Shown piece by piece: positions 36,573 to 49,900 of a stretch of DNA of 64,000 bases. The notes under the pieces are model-generated. The model ran no database searches. It saw nothing but the letters and a program-made list of their open reading frames with translations, and was not told where the DNA came from. Location: NCBI GenBank assembly GCA_037013495.1, contig CM072807.1, positions 30,174,802-30,238,801 of the forward strand. Direction: 5' to 3'. The translations under genes were made by a program, and so were the position numbers. The stretch comes from Hippophae tibetana (taxonomy: Eukaryota > Streptophyta > Magnoliopsida > Rosales > Elaeagnaceae). How positions within the stretch are numbered: position 1 is the first letter of the stretch; each line of letters opens with the position of its first letter.

Positions 36573-37320
36573 ATGCAGCGGAAACAAATTAGATGGGAAA
36601 CATACCTCCTGCCAGTGATAAAAATTATTTTATTTTCAAAACTTTCACTTTCAACATCGAGGCGGGTCAACACGACCCGGTTTTACCCTAACGGATACCC
36701 GGTCATATCTTGCTATTCCGGGGAAGGAATCCAGTGTTCTTTTTATAAAAATTCTCATAATTCGATTTCTGAGTGATTGACGGTCTCAATTTGAAGTAAA
36801 ACATAATTTTAAATAAAAATTTCATTAATGAAGGAGATAAATACTCACGATAAATTAGATTTATTTTCTACTTTTTTTTCAAGTTTAAATTCACACAATC
36901 GCTCAAAAAGATAAATTGAGAGAATTTGAAATTTTCATATGCATAAATAAAAGGAAAACGAAAAAACTAAAAATACAATTCCCGGGAAACAGAGCAAAAC
37001 AAAGATGTTTTCAAAAATGGCTCTCATAGTAAATGTTAGAATACAATTCAATCCAAAAAGTTCAAAAAACCATATGAACGTATAATTTAAATGCAGCGGA
37101 AACAAATTAGATGGGAAACATACCTCCTGCCAGTGATAAAAATTATTTTATTTTCAAAACTTTCACTTTCAACATCGAGGCGGGTCAACACGACCCGGTT
37201 TTACCCTAACGGATAGCCGGTCATATCTTGCTATTCCGGGGACGGAATCCAGTGTTCTTTTTATAAAAATTCTCATAATTCGATTTCTGAGTGATTGACG
37301 GTCTCAATTTGAAGTAAAAC

Positions 37321-38124
37321 ATCGTTTTAAATAAATATTTCATTAATGAAGGAGATAAATACCCCAATAAATTAGATTTATTTTCTTCATTTTTTTCAAG
37401 TTTAAATTCACAGAATCGCTCAAAAATATAAATTGAGACAATTTGCAATTTCCATATGCATAAAAAAAAGGAAAACGAAAAAACTAAAAATACAATTCCC
37501 GGGAAACAGAGCAAAACAAAGATGTTTTCAAAAATGGCTCTCATAGTAAATGTTAGAATACAATTCAATCCAAAAAGTTCAAAAAACCATATGAACGTAT
37601 AATTTAAATGCAGCGGAAACAAATTAGATGGGAAACATACCTCCTGCCAGTGATCAAAATTATTTTATTTTCAAAACATTCACTTTCAACATCGAGGCGG
37701 GTCAACACGACCCGGTTTTACCCTAACGGATACCCGGTCATATCTTGCTATTCTCGGGACGGAATCCAACGTTCTTTTTATTAAAATTCACATAATTCGA
37801 TTTCTGAGTGATTGACGGTCTCAATTTGAAGTAAAACATCGTTTTAAATAAATATTTCATTAATGAAGTAGAAAAATACCCCAATAAATTAGATTTATTT
37901 TCTTCATTTTTTTCAAGTTTAAATTCACAGAATCGCTCAAAAATATAAATTGAGACAATTTGCAATTTCCATATGCATAAAAAAAAGGAAAACGAAAAAA
38001 CTAAAAATACAATTCCCGGGAAACAGAGCAAAACAAAGATGTTTTCAAAAATGGCTCTCATAGTAAATGTTAGAATACAATTCAATCCAAAAAGTTCAAA
38101 AAACCATATGAACGTATAATTTAA
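37321..38124 (+). repeat. Transition monomers between trimer and tetramer arrays
   Basis: The second half of the unit begun at 37091, plus the unit at 37608. The latter introduces CAAAACATTCAC (near 37673), a mark that recurs at 38190, 40260 and 42331 in the tetramer block. It also carries GAAGTAGAAAAATACCCC near 37866, repeated near 43560. So the tetramer order is already partly present here. Confidence 0.8.
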
Positions 38125-40194
38125 ATGCAGCGGAAACAAATTAGATGGGAAACATACCTCCTGCCAGTGATCAAAATTATTTTATTTTCAAAACATTCAC
38201 TTTCAACATCGAGGCGGGTCAACACGACCCGGTTTTACCCTAACGGATACCCGGTCATATCTTGCTATTCTCGGGACGGAATCCAACGTTCTTTTTATCA
38301 AAATTCACATAATTCGATTTCTGAGTGATTGACGGTCTCAATTTGAAGTAAAACATAATTTTATATAAAAATTTCATTAATGAAGGAGATAAATACCCAC
38401 GATAAATTAGATTTATTTTCTACATTTTTTTCAAGTTTAAATTCACACAATCGCTCAAAAAGATAAATTAAGAGAATTTGAAATTTTCAGATGCATAAAT
38501 AAAAGGAAAACGAAAAAACTAAAAATACAATTCCCGGGAAACAGGGCAAAACAAAGATGTTTTCAAAAATGGCTCTCATAGTAAATGTTAGAATACAATT
38601 CAATCCAAAAAGTTCAAAAAACCATATGAACGAATAATTTAAATGCAGCGGAAACAAATTAGATGGGAAACATACCTCCTGCCAGTGATCAAAATTATTT
38701 TATTTTCAAAACTTTCACTTTCAACATCGAGGCGGGTCAACACGACCCGGTTTTACCCTAACGGATACCCGGTCATATTTGCTATTCTCGGGACGGAATC
38801 CAACGTTCTTTTTATCAAAATTCACATAATTCGATTTCTGAGTGATTGACGGTCTCAATTTGAAGTAAAACATCGTTTTAAATAAATATTTCATTAATGA
38901 AGGAGATAAATACCCCAATAAATTAGATTTATTTTCTTCATTTTTTTCAAGTTTAAATTCACAGAATCGTTCAAAAATATAAATTGAGACAATTTGCAAT
39001 TTCCATATGCATAAAAAAAAGGAAAACGAAAAAACTAAAAATACAATTCCCGGGAAACAGAGCAAAACAAAGATGTTTTCAAAAATGGCTCTCATAGTAA
39101 ATGTTAGAATACAATTCAATCCAAAAAGTTCAAAAAACCATATGAACGTATAATTTAAATGCAGCGGAAACAAATTAGATGGGAAACATACCTCCTGCCA
39201 GTGATCAAAATTATTTTATTTTCAAAACTTTCACTTTCAACATCGAGGCGGGTCAACACGACCCGGTTTTACCCTAACGGATAGCCGGTCATATCTTGCT
39301 ATTCCGGGGACGGAATCCAGTGTTCTTTTTATAAAAATTCTCATAATTCGATCTCTTAGTGATTGACGGTCTCAATTTGAAGTAAAACATAATTTTAAAT
39401 AAAAATTTCATTAATGAAATAGATAAATACACACGATAAATTAGATTTATTTTCTTCATTTTTTTCAAGTATAAATTCAGAGAATCGCTCCAAAACATAA
39501 ATTGAGACAATTTGCAATTTCCACTTGCATAAAAAAAAGGAAAACGAAAAAACAAAAATACAATTCCCGTGAAACAGAGCAAAACAGAGATTTTTTCAAA
39601 AATGGCTCTCCTAGTGAATGTTAGAATACAATTCAATCCAAAAACGTTCAAAAAACAATATGAACGTATAATTTAAATGCAGCGGAAACAAAATGGATGG
39701 GATACATACCTCCTATCATTGATCAAAATTATTTTATTTTTCAAAAATTTCACTTTCAACATCGAGGCGGGTCAACCCGAGCCGGTTTGACCCTAACGGA
39801 TACCCGGTCATATCTTGCTATTCTCGGGACGGAATCCAACGTTCTTTTTATCAAAATTCACATAATTCGATTTCTGAGTGATTGACGGTCTCAATTTGAA
39901 GTAAAACATCGTTTTAAATAAATATTTCATTAATGAAGTAGATAAATACCCCAATAAATTAGATTTATTTTCTTGATTTTTTTCAAGTTTAAATTCACAG
40001 AATCGCTCAAAAATATAAATTGAGACAATTTGCAATTTCCATATGCATAAAAAAAAGGAAAACGAAAAAACTAAAAATACAATTCCCGGGAAACAGAGCA
40101 AAACAAAGATGTTTTCAAAAATGGCTCTCATAGTAAATGTTAGAATACAATTCAATCCAAAAAGTTCAAAAAACCATATGAACGTATAATTTAA
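38125..40194 (+). repeat. Tetramer HOR block E, copy 1 (2070 bp)
   Basis: Unit starts are at 38125, 38643, 39159 and 39677. Marks shared with the next copy are CAAAACATTCAC, AAATTAAGAGAATTTG, AACAGGGCAAAAC, GAACGAATAATTT before the second unit, GAATCGTTCAAAA, CCTATCATTGATC after the A-type start, and TTCTTGATTTTTTTC. It is one base shorter than copy 2 because GGTCATATCTTGC has lost a base (GGTCATATTTGC) near 38770. Confidence 0.88.
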
Positions 40195-42265
40195 ATGCAG
40201 CGGAAACAAATTAGATGGGAAACATACCTCCTGCCAGTGATCAAAATTATTTTATTTTCAAAACATTCACTTTCAACATCGAGGCGGGTCAACACGACCC
40301 GGTTTTACCCTAACGGATACCCGGTCATATCTTGCTATTCTCGGGACGGAATCCAACGTTCTTTTTATCAAAATTCACATAATTTGATTTCTGAGTGATT
40401 GACGGTCTCAATTTGAAGTAAAACATAATTTTATATAAAAATTTCATTAATGAAGGAGATAAATACCCACGATAAATTAGATTTATTTTCTACATTTTTT
40501 TCAAGTTTAAATTCACACAATCGCTCAAAAAGATAAATTAAGAGAATTTGAAATTTTTAGATGCATAAATAAAAGGAAAACGAAAAAACTAAAAATACAA
40601 TTCCCGGGAAACAGGGCAAAACAAAGATGTTTTCAAAATTGGCTCTCATAGTAAATGTTAGAATACAATTCAATCCAAAAAGTTCAAAAAACCATATGAA
40701 CGAATAATTTAAATGCAGCGGAAACAAATTAGATGGGAAACATACCTCCTGCCAGTGATCAAAATTATTTTATTTTCAAAACTTTCACTTTCAACATCGA
40801 GGCGGGTCAACACGACGCGGTTTTACCCTAACGGATACCCGGTCATATCTTGCTATTCTCAGGACGGAATCCAACGTTCTTTTTATCAAAATTCACATAA
40901 TTCGATTTCTGAGTGATTGACGGTCTCAATTTGAAGTAAAACATCGTTTTAAATAAATATTTCATTAATGAAGGAGATAAATACCCCAATAAATTAGATT
41001 TATTTTCTTCATTTTTTTCAAGTTTAAATTCACAGAATCGTTCAAAAATATAAATTGAGACAATTTGCAATTTCCATATGCATAAAAAAAAGGAAAACGA
41101 AAAAACTAAAAATACAATTCCCGGGAAACAGAGCAAAACAAAGATGTTTTCAAAAATGGCTCTCATAGTAAATGTTAGAATACAATTCAATCCAAAAAGT
41201 TCAAAAAACCATATGAACGTATAATTTAAATGCAGCGGAAACAAATTAGATGGGAAACATACCTCCTGCCAGTGATCAAAATTATTTTATTTTCAAAACT
41301 TTCACTTTCAACATCGAGGCGGGTCAACACGACCCGGTTTTACCCTAACGGATAGCCGGTCATATCTTGCTATTCCGGGGACGGAATCCAGTGTTCTTTT
41401 TATAAAAATTCTCATAATTCGATTTCTGAGTGATTGACGGTCTCAATTTGAAGTAAAACATAATTTTAAATAAAAATTTCATTAATGAAGGAGATAAATA
41501 CCCACGATAAATTAGATTTATTTTCTTCATTTTTTTCAAGTATAAATTCAGAGAATCGCTCCAAAACATAAATTGAGACAATTTGCAATTTCCACTTGCA
41601 TAAAAAAAAGGAAAACGAAAAAACAAAAATACAATTCCCGTGAAACAGAGCAAAACAGAGATTTTTTCAAAAATGGCTCTCCTAGTGAATGTTAGAATAC
41701 AATTCAATCCAAAAACGTTCAAAAAACAATATGAACGTATAATTTAAATGCAGCGGAAACAAAATGGATGGGATACATACCTCCTATCATTGATCAAAAT
41801 TATTTTATTTTTCAAAAATTTCACTTTCAACATCGAGGCGGGTCAACCCGAGCCGGTTTGACCCTAACGGATACCCGGTCATATCTTGCTATTCTCGGGA
41901 CGGAATCCAACGTTCTTTTTATCAAAATTCACATAATTCGATTTCTGAGTGATTGACGGTCTCAATTTGAAGTAAAACATCGTTTTAAATAAATATTTCA
42001 TTAATGAAGTAGATAAATACCCCAATAAATTAGATTTATTTTCTTGATTTTTTTCAAGTTTAAATTCACAGAATCGCTCAAAAATATAAATTGAGACAAT
42101 TTGCAATTTCCATATGCATAAAAAAAAGGAAAACGAAAAAACTAAAAATACAATTCCCGGGAAACAGAGCAAAACAAAGATGTTTTCAAAAATGGCTCTC
42201 ATAGTAAATGTTAGAATACAATTCAATCCAAAAAGTTCAAAAAACCATATGAACGTATAATTTAA
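40195..42265 (+). repeat. Tetramer HOR block E, copy 2 (2071 bp)
   Basis: Unit starts are at 40195, 40713, 41230 and 41748. It carries the marks listed for copy 1. It differs in a patch after 41230: the unit reads CGATTTCTGAGTG and GAAGGAGATAAATACCCACG where copy 1 has CGATCTCTTAGTG and GAAATAGATAAATACACACG. The flanking parts still match, which is the pattern of a conversion tract. Private changes include ACACGACGCGG near 40811, CTCAGGACGG near 40858 and TTTTTAGATGC near 40555. Confidence 0.88.
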
Positions 42266-44335
42266 ATGCAGCGGAAACAAATTAGATGGGAAACATACCT
42301 CCTGCCAGTGATCAAAATTATTTTATTTTCAAAACATTCACTTTCAACATCGAGGCGGGTCAACACGACCCGGTTTTACCCTAACGGATACCCGGTCATA
42401 TCTTGCTATTCTCGGGACGGAATCCAACGTTCTTTTTATCAAAATTCACATAATTTGATTTCTGAGTGATTGACGGTCTCAATTTGAAGTAAAACATAAT
42501 TTTATATAAAAATTTCATTAATGAAGGAGATAAATACCCACGATAAATTAGATTTATTTTCTACATTTTTTTCAAGTTTAAATTCACACAATCGCTCAAA
42601 AAGATAAATTAAGAGAATTTGAAATTTTCAGATGCATAAATAAAAGGAAAACGAAAAAACTAAAAATACAATTCCCGGGAAACAGGGCAAAACAAAGATG
42701 TTTTCAAAATTGGCTCTCATAGTAAATGTTAGAATACAATTCAATCCAAAAAGTTCAAAAAACCATATGAACGTATAATTTAAATGCAGCGGAAACAAAT
42801 TAGATGGGAAACATACCTCCTGCCAGTGATCAAAATTATTTTATTTTCAAAACTTTCACTTTCAACATCGAGGCGGGTCAACACGACCCGGTTTTACCCT
42901 AACGGATAGCCGGTCATATCTTGCTATTCCGGGGATGGAATCCAGTGTTCTTTTTATAAAAATTCTCATAATTCGATCTCTTAGTGATTGACGGTCTCAA
43001 TTTGAAGTAAAACATAATTTTAAATAAAAATTTCATTAATGAAATAGATAAATACACACGATAAATTAGATTTATTTTCTTCATTTTTTTCAAGTATAAA
43101 TTCAGAGAATCGCTCCAAAAGATAAATTGAGACAATTTGCAATTTCCACTTGCATAAAAAAAAGGAAAACGAAAAAACAAAAATACAATTCCCGTGAAAC
43201 AGAGCAAAACAGAGATTTTTTCAAAAATGGCTCTCCTAGTGAATGTTAGAATACAATTCAATCCAAAAACGTTCAAAAAACCATATGAATGTATAATTTA
43301 AATGCAGCGGAAACAAAATGGATGGGATACATACCTCCTACCATTGATCAAAATTATTTTATTTTTCAAAAATTTCACTTTCAACATCGAGGCGGGTCAA
43401 CCTGAGCCGGTTTGACCCTAACGGATACCCGGTCATATCTTGCTATTCTCGGGACGGAATCCAACGTTCTTTTTATCAAATTCACATAATTCGATCTCTT
43501 AGTGATTGACGGTCTCAATTTGAAGTAAAACATCGTTTTAAATAAATATTTCATTAATGAAGTAGAAAAATACCCCAATAAATTAGATTTATTTTCTTCA
43601 TTTTTTTCAAGTTTAAATTCAAAGAATCGCTCAAAAATATAAATTGAGACAATTTGCAATTTCCATATGCATAAAAAAAAGGAAAACGAAAAAACTAAAA
43701 ATACAATTCCCGGGAAACAGAGCAAAACAAAGATGTTTTCAAAAATGGCTCTCACAGTAAATGTTAGAATACAATTCAATCCAAAAAGTTCAAAAAACCA
43801 TATGAACGTATAATTTAAATGCAGCGGAAACAAATTAGATGGGAAACATACCTCCTGCCAGTGATCAAAATTATTTTATTTTCAAAACTTTCACTTTCAA
43901 CATCGAGGCGGGTCAACACAACCCGGTTTTACCCTAACGGATACCCGGTCATATCTTGCTATTCTCGGGACGGAATCCAACGTTCTTTTTATCAAAATTC
44001 ACATAATTCGATTTCTGAGTGATTGACGGTCTCAATTTGAAGTAAAACATCGTTTTAAATAAATATTTCATTAATGAAGGAGATAAATACCCCAATAAAT
44101 TATATTTATTTTCTTCATTTTTTTCAAGTTTAAATTCACAGAATCGCTCAAAAATATAAATTGAGACAATTTGCAATTTCCATATGCATAAAAAAAAGGA
44201 AAACGAAAAAACTAAAAATACAATTCCCGGGAAACAGAGCAAAACAAAGATGTTTTCAAAAATGGCTCTCATAGTAAATGTTAGAATACAATTCAATCCA
44301 AAAAGTTCAAAAAACCATATGAACGTATAATTTAA
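42266..44335 (+). repeat. Decayed continuation of tetramer block E
   Basis: Unit starts are at 42266, 42784, 43302 and 43819. The first unit is a third copy of the 38125/40195 unit. The second then jumps to the version seen at 39159 (CGATCTCTTAGTG, GAAATAG, ACACACG), so the expected second tetramer monomer is replaced. The A-type unit at 43302 has CAACCTGAGCCGG and a one-base loss in ATCAAATTCAC near 43479, then repeats CGATCTCTTAGTG. Confidence 0.8.
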
Positions 44336-46929
44336 ATGCAGCGGAAACAAATTAGATGGGAAACATACCTCCTGCCAGTGATAAAAATTATTTTATTTTT
44401 GAAAAATTTCACTTTCAACATCGAGGCGGGTCAACATGACCCGGTCTTACCCTAGCGGATACCCGGTCATATCTTGCTATTCTGGGGGACGTAATCCAGT
44501 GTTCTTTTTATCAAAATTCTCATAATTCGATTTCTGAGTGATTGACGGTCTCAATTTGAAGTAAAACATAATTTTAAATAAAAATTTCATTAATGAAGCA
44601 GATAAATACCCACGATAAATTAGATTTATTTTCTTCATTTTTTTCAAGTTTAAATTCACAGAATCGCTCACAAAGATAAATTTAGACAATTTGCAATTTC
44701 CATATGAATAAAAAAAAAGGAAAACGAAAAAAATAAAATTACAATTCCCGTGAAACAGAGCAAAAACCGAGATTTTTTCTAAAATGGCTCTCATAGTAAA
44801 TGTTAGAATACAATTCAATCCAAAAACGTTCAAAAAACCATATGAATGTATAATTTAAATGCAGCGGAAACAAAATGGATTGAAAACATACCTCCTACCA
44901 TTGATCAAAATTTTTTATTTTTGAAAAATTTCACTTTCAACATCGAGGTGGGTCAACCTGACCCGGTTTTACCCTTGCGGATACCCGGTCATATCTTGCT
45001 ATTCTGGGGACGGAATCCAGCGTTCTTTTTATCAAAATTCTCATAATTCGATTTCTGAGTGATTGATGGTCTCAATTTGAAGTAAAACATAATTTTAAAT
45101 AAAAATTTAATTAATGAAGCAAATAAATACACACGATAAATTAGATTTATTTTCTTCATTTTTTTCAAGTTTAAATTCACAGAATTGCTCAAAAATATAA
45201 ATTGTGACAATTTGCAATTTCCATATGCATAAAAAAAAGAAAACGAAAAAACTAAAATTACAATTCCAGTTAAACAGAGCAAAATAGAGATTTTTTCAAA
45301 AATGGCAAACATAGTAAATGTTAGAATACAATTCAATCCAAAAAGTTCAAAAAACCATATAAACGTATAATTTAAATGCAGCAGAAACAAAATGGATGGG
45401 AAACATACCTCCTACCATTGATCAAATTTTTTTATTTTTGAAAAATTTCACTTTCAATATCGAGGCAGTTCAACCAGACCCGGTTTTACCCTAAAGGATA
45501 CCCGGTCGTATCTTGCTATTACGGGGACGGAATCCAACGTTCTTTTTATTAAAATTCACATAATTTGATTTCTGAGTAATTGATGGTCTCAATTTGAAGT
45601 AAAACATAATTTTAAATAAAAATTTCATTAATGAAGCAGATAAATACACACGATAAATTAGATTTATTTTCTTCATTTTTTTCAAGTTTAAATTCACAGA
45701 ATCGCTCAAAAAGATAAATTGAGACAACTTGATTTTTCCATATGCATAAAAAAAAGGAAAACCAAAAAATAAAAATTACAATTCCCGTGAAATAGAGCAA
45801 AGTAGAGATTTTTCAAAAATGGCTCTTATAGTATATGTTAGAATAAAATTCAATCCAAAAACGTTCAAAAAACCATATGAACGTATAATTTAAATGCAGC
45901 GGAAACAAAATGGATGGGAAACATACCTCCTGCCATTGATCAAAATTATTATATATTTTCAAAACTTTCACTTTCAACATCGAGGCGGGTCAACACGACC
46001 CGGTTTTACCCTAACGGATACCCGGTCATATCTTGCTATTCCGGGAACGGAATCCAGTGTTCTTTTTATAAAAATTCTCATAATTCGATTTCTGAGTGAT
46101 TGACGGTCCCAATTTGAAGTAAAACATAATTTTAAATAAAAATTCCATTAATGAAGGTGATAAATACCCACGATAAATTAGATTTATTTTCTACATTTTT
46201 TTCAAGTTTAAATTCACACAATCGCTCAAAAAGATAAATTGAGAGAATTTGAAATTTCCATATGCATATATAAAAGGAAAACGAAAAAACTAAAAATACA
46301 ATTCCCGTGAAACAGAGCAAAACAGAGATTTTTTCGTAAATTGCTCTCATAGTAAATGTTAGAATACAATTCAATCCAAAAAGTTCAAAAAACCATATGA
46401 ACGTATAATTTAAATGCAGCGGAAACAAAATGGATGGGAAACATACCTCCTACCATTGATCAAAATTTTTTATTTTTGAAAAATTTCACTTTCAACATGG
46501 AGGCGGTTCAACCTGACCCGGTTTTACCCTAACGGATACCCGATCGTATCTTGCTATTACGGGGACGGAATCCAACGTTCTTTTTATCAAAATTCACATA
46601 ATTCGATTTCTGAGTGATTGACGGTCTCAATTTGAAGTAAAACATCATTTTAAAAAAAATTAATTAACGAAGAAGATAAATACCCAAGATAAATTAGATT
46701 TATTTTCTTCATTTTTTTCAAGTTTAAATTCACAGAATCCCTCAAAAAGATATATTGAGACAATTTGAAATTTCCATATGCATCAAAAAAAGGAAAATGA
46801 AAAAATAAAATTACAATTCCCGTGCAACAGTGCAAAAGAGAGATTTTTTCAAAAATGGCTCTCATAGTAAATGTTAGAATACAATTCAATCCAAAAACGT
46901 TCAAAAAACCATATGAACGTATAATTTAA
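44336..46929 (+). repeat. Scrambled prelude to the nonamer HOR
   Basis: Unit starts are at 44336, 44859, 45376, 45894 and 46414. Naming the nonamer monomers a-i from 46930, the order here reads e-like, f, d, a, b. The unit at 44336 starts as a B-type unit and becomes e-type near 44400 (GGTCTTACCCTAGCGG, CTGGGGGACGTAATCC), giving the longest spacing in the array, 523 bp. The unit at 44859 starts as f (GAGGTGGGTC, CCCTTGCGG) but ends with the tail found before d (ATGGCAAACATAG, CCATATAAACG). These are in-register exchanges between non-neighbouring monomer types. Confidence 0.83.
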
Positions 46930-49900
46930 ATGCAGCGGAAACAAAATGGATGGGAAACATACCTCCTGCCATTGATCAAAATTATTATATATTTTCAAAA
47001 CTTTCACTTTCAACATCGAGGCGGGTCAACACGACCCGGTTTTACCCTAACGGATACCCGGTCATATCTTGCTATTCCGGGAACGGAATCCAGTGTTCTT
47101 TTTATAAAAATTCTCATAATTCGATTTCTGAGTGATTGACGGTCTCAATTTGAAGTAAAACATAATTTTAAATAAAAATTTCATTAATGAAGGTGATAAA
47201 TACCCACGATAAATTAGATTTATTTTCTACATTTTTTTCAAGTTTAAATTCACACAATCGCTCAAAAAGATAAATTGAGAGAATTTGAAATTTCCATATG
47301 CATATATAAAAGGAAAACGAAAAAACTAAAAATACAATTCCCGTGAAACAGAGCAAAACAGAGATTTTTTCAAAAATTGCTCTCATAGTAAATGTTAGAA
47401 TACAATTCAATCCAAAAAGTTCAAAAAACCATATGAACGTATAATTTAAATGCAGCGGAAACAAAATGGATGGGAAACATACCTCCTACCATTGATCAAA
47501 ATTTTTTATTTTTGAAAAATTTCACTTTCAACATGGAGGCGGTTCAACCTGACCCGGTTTTACCCTAACGGATACCCGATCGTATCTTGCTATTACGGGG
47601 ACGGAATCCAACGTTCTTTTTATCAAAATTCACATAATTCGATTTCTGAGTGATTGACGGTCTCAATTTGAAGTAAAACATCATTTTAAAAAAAATTAAT
47701 TAACGAAGCAGATAAATACCCAAGATAAATTAGATTTATTTTCTTCATTTTTTTCAAGTTTAAATTCACAGAATCCCTCAAAAAGATATATTGAGACAAT
47801 TTGAAATTTCCATATGCATCAAAAAAAGGAAAATGAAAAAATAAAATTACAATTCCCGTGCAACAGTGCAAAAGAGAGATTTTTTCAAAAATGGCTCTCA
47901 TAGTAAATGTTAGAATACAATTCAATCCAAAAACGTTCAAAAAACCATATGAACGTATAATTTAAATGCAGCGGAAACAAAATGGATGGGAAACATACCT
48001 CCTGCCATTGATCAAAATTATTATATATTTTAAAAATTTCACTTTCAACATCGATGCGGGTCAACCCGACCCGGTTTGACCATAACGGATACCTGGTCAT
48101 ATCTTGCTATTCTGGGGACGGAATCCAGCGTTCTTTTTATCAAAATTCTCATAATTCCATTTCTAAGTGATTGATGGTCTCAATTTGAAGTAAATCATAA
48201 TTTTAAATAAAAATTTAATTAATGAAGCAAATAAATACACACGATAAATTAGATTTATTTTGTTCATTTTTTTCAAGTTTAAATTCACAGAATTGCTCAA
48301 AAATATAAATTGAGACAATTTGCAATTTCCATATGCATAAAAAAAAGAAAAACGAAAAAACTAAAATTACTATTCCAGTTAAACAGAGCAAAATAGAGAT
48401 TTTTTCAAAAATGGCAAACATAGTAAATGTTAGAATACAATTCAATCCAAAAAGTTCAAAAAACCATATAAACGTATAATTTAAATGCAGCAGAAACAAA
48501 ATGGATGGGAAACATACCTCCTACCATTGATCAAATTTTTTTATTAATGAAAAATTTCACTTTCAATATCGAGGCAGTTCAACCAGACCCGGTTTTACCC
48601 TAAAGGATACCCGGTCGTATCTTGCTATTACGGGGACGGAATCCAACGTTCTTTTTATTAAAATTCACATAATTTGATTTCTGAGTAATTGATGGTCTCA
48701 ATTTGAAGTAAAACATAATTTTAAATAAAAATTTCATTAATGAAGCAGATAAATACACACGATAAATTAGATTTATTTTCTTCATTTTTTTCAAGTTTAA
48801 ATTCACAGAATCGCTCAAAAAGATAAATTGAGACAACTTGATTTTTCCATATGCATAAAAAAAAGGAAAACCAAAAAATAAAAATTACAATTCCCGTGAA
48901 ATAGAGCAAAGTAGAGATTTTTCAAAAATGGCTCTTATAGTATATGTTAGAATAAAATTCAATCCAAAAACGTTCAAAAAACCATATGAACGTATAATTT
49001 AAATGCAGCGGAAACAAAATGGATTGAAAACATACCTCCTACCATTGATCAAAATTTTTTATTTTTGAAAAATTTCACTTTCAACATCGAGGCGGGTCAA
49101 CATGACCCGGTCTTACCCTAGCGGATACCCGGTCATATCTTGCTATTCTGGGGGACGTAATCCAGTGTTCTTTTTATCAAAATTCTCATAATTCGATTTC
49201 TGAGTGATTGACGGTCTCAATTTGAAGTAAAACATAATTTTAAATAAAAATTTCATTAATGAAGCAGATAAATACCCACGATAAATTAGATTTATTTTCT
49301 TCATTTTTTTCAAGTTTAAATTCACAGAATCACTCACAAAGATAAATTTAGACAATTTGCAATTTCCATATGAATAAAAAAAAGGAAAACGAAAAAAATA
49401 AAATTACAATTCCCGTGAAACAGAGCAAAAACCGAGATTTTTTCTAAAATGGCTCTCATAGTAAATGTTAGAATACAATTCAATCCAAAAACGTTCAAAA
49501 AACCATATGAATGTATAATTTAAATGCAGCGGAAACAAAATGGATTGAAAACATACCTCCTACCATTGATCAAAATTTTTTATTTTTGAAAAATTTCACT
49601 TTCAACATCGAGGTGGGTCAACCTGACCCGGTTTTACCCTTGCGGATACCCGGTCATATCTTGCTATTCTGGGGACGGAATCCAGCGTTCTTTTTATCAA
49701 AATTCTCATAATTCGATTTCTGAGTGATTGATGGTCTCAATTTGAAGTAAAACATAATTTTAAATAAAAATTTAATTAATGAAGCAAATAAATACACACG
49801 ATAAATTAGATTTATTTTCTTCATTTTTTTCAAGTTTAAATTCACAGAATTGCTCAAAAATATAAATTGTGACAATTTGCAATTTCCATATGCATAAAAA

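Larger units (their letters stand above)
30105..37320 (+). repeat. Trimer HOR array, 1554-bp period, about 4.6 copies
   Basis: Twelve successive unit starts at 30875-36573 are spaced exactly 518 bp, so the trimer period is 1554 bp. In anchor phase the full trimers start at 30357, 31911, 33465 and 35019, with partial copies on both sides. Each trimer holds two B-type units and one A-type unit (31393, 32947, 34501, 36055). Position-specific marks are the GGGGAAGG with TCTACT and T8 unit, the GATAGCCGG with CAGAGATTCGCTCC unit, and the A unit with AGCAAAAAAAAGATG. The array is entered near 30105 and left near 37320, where the expected CATAATTTTAAATAAAAATTTC is replaced by the CATCGTTTTAAATAAATATT version. 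Confidence 0.93.
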
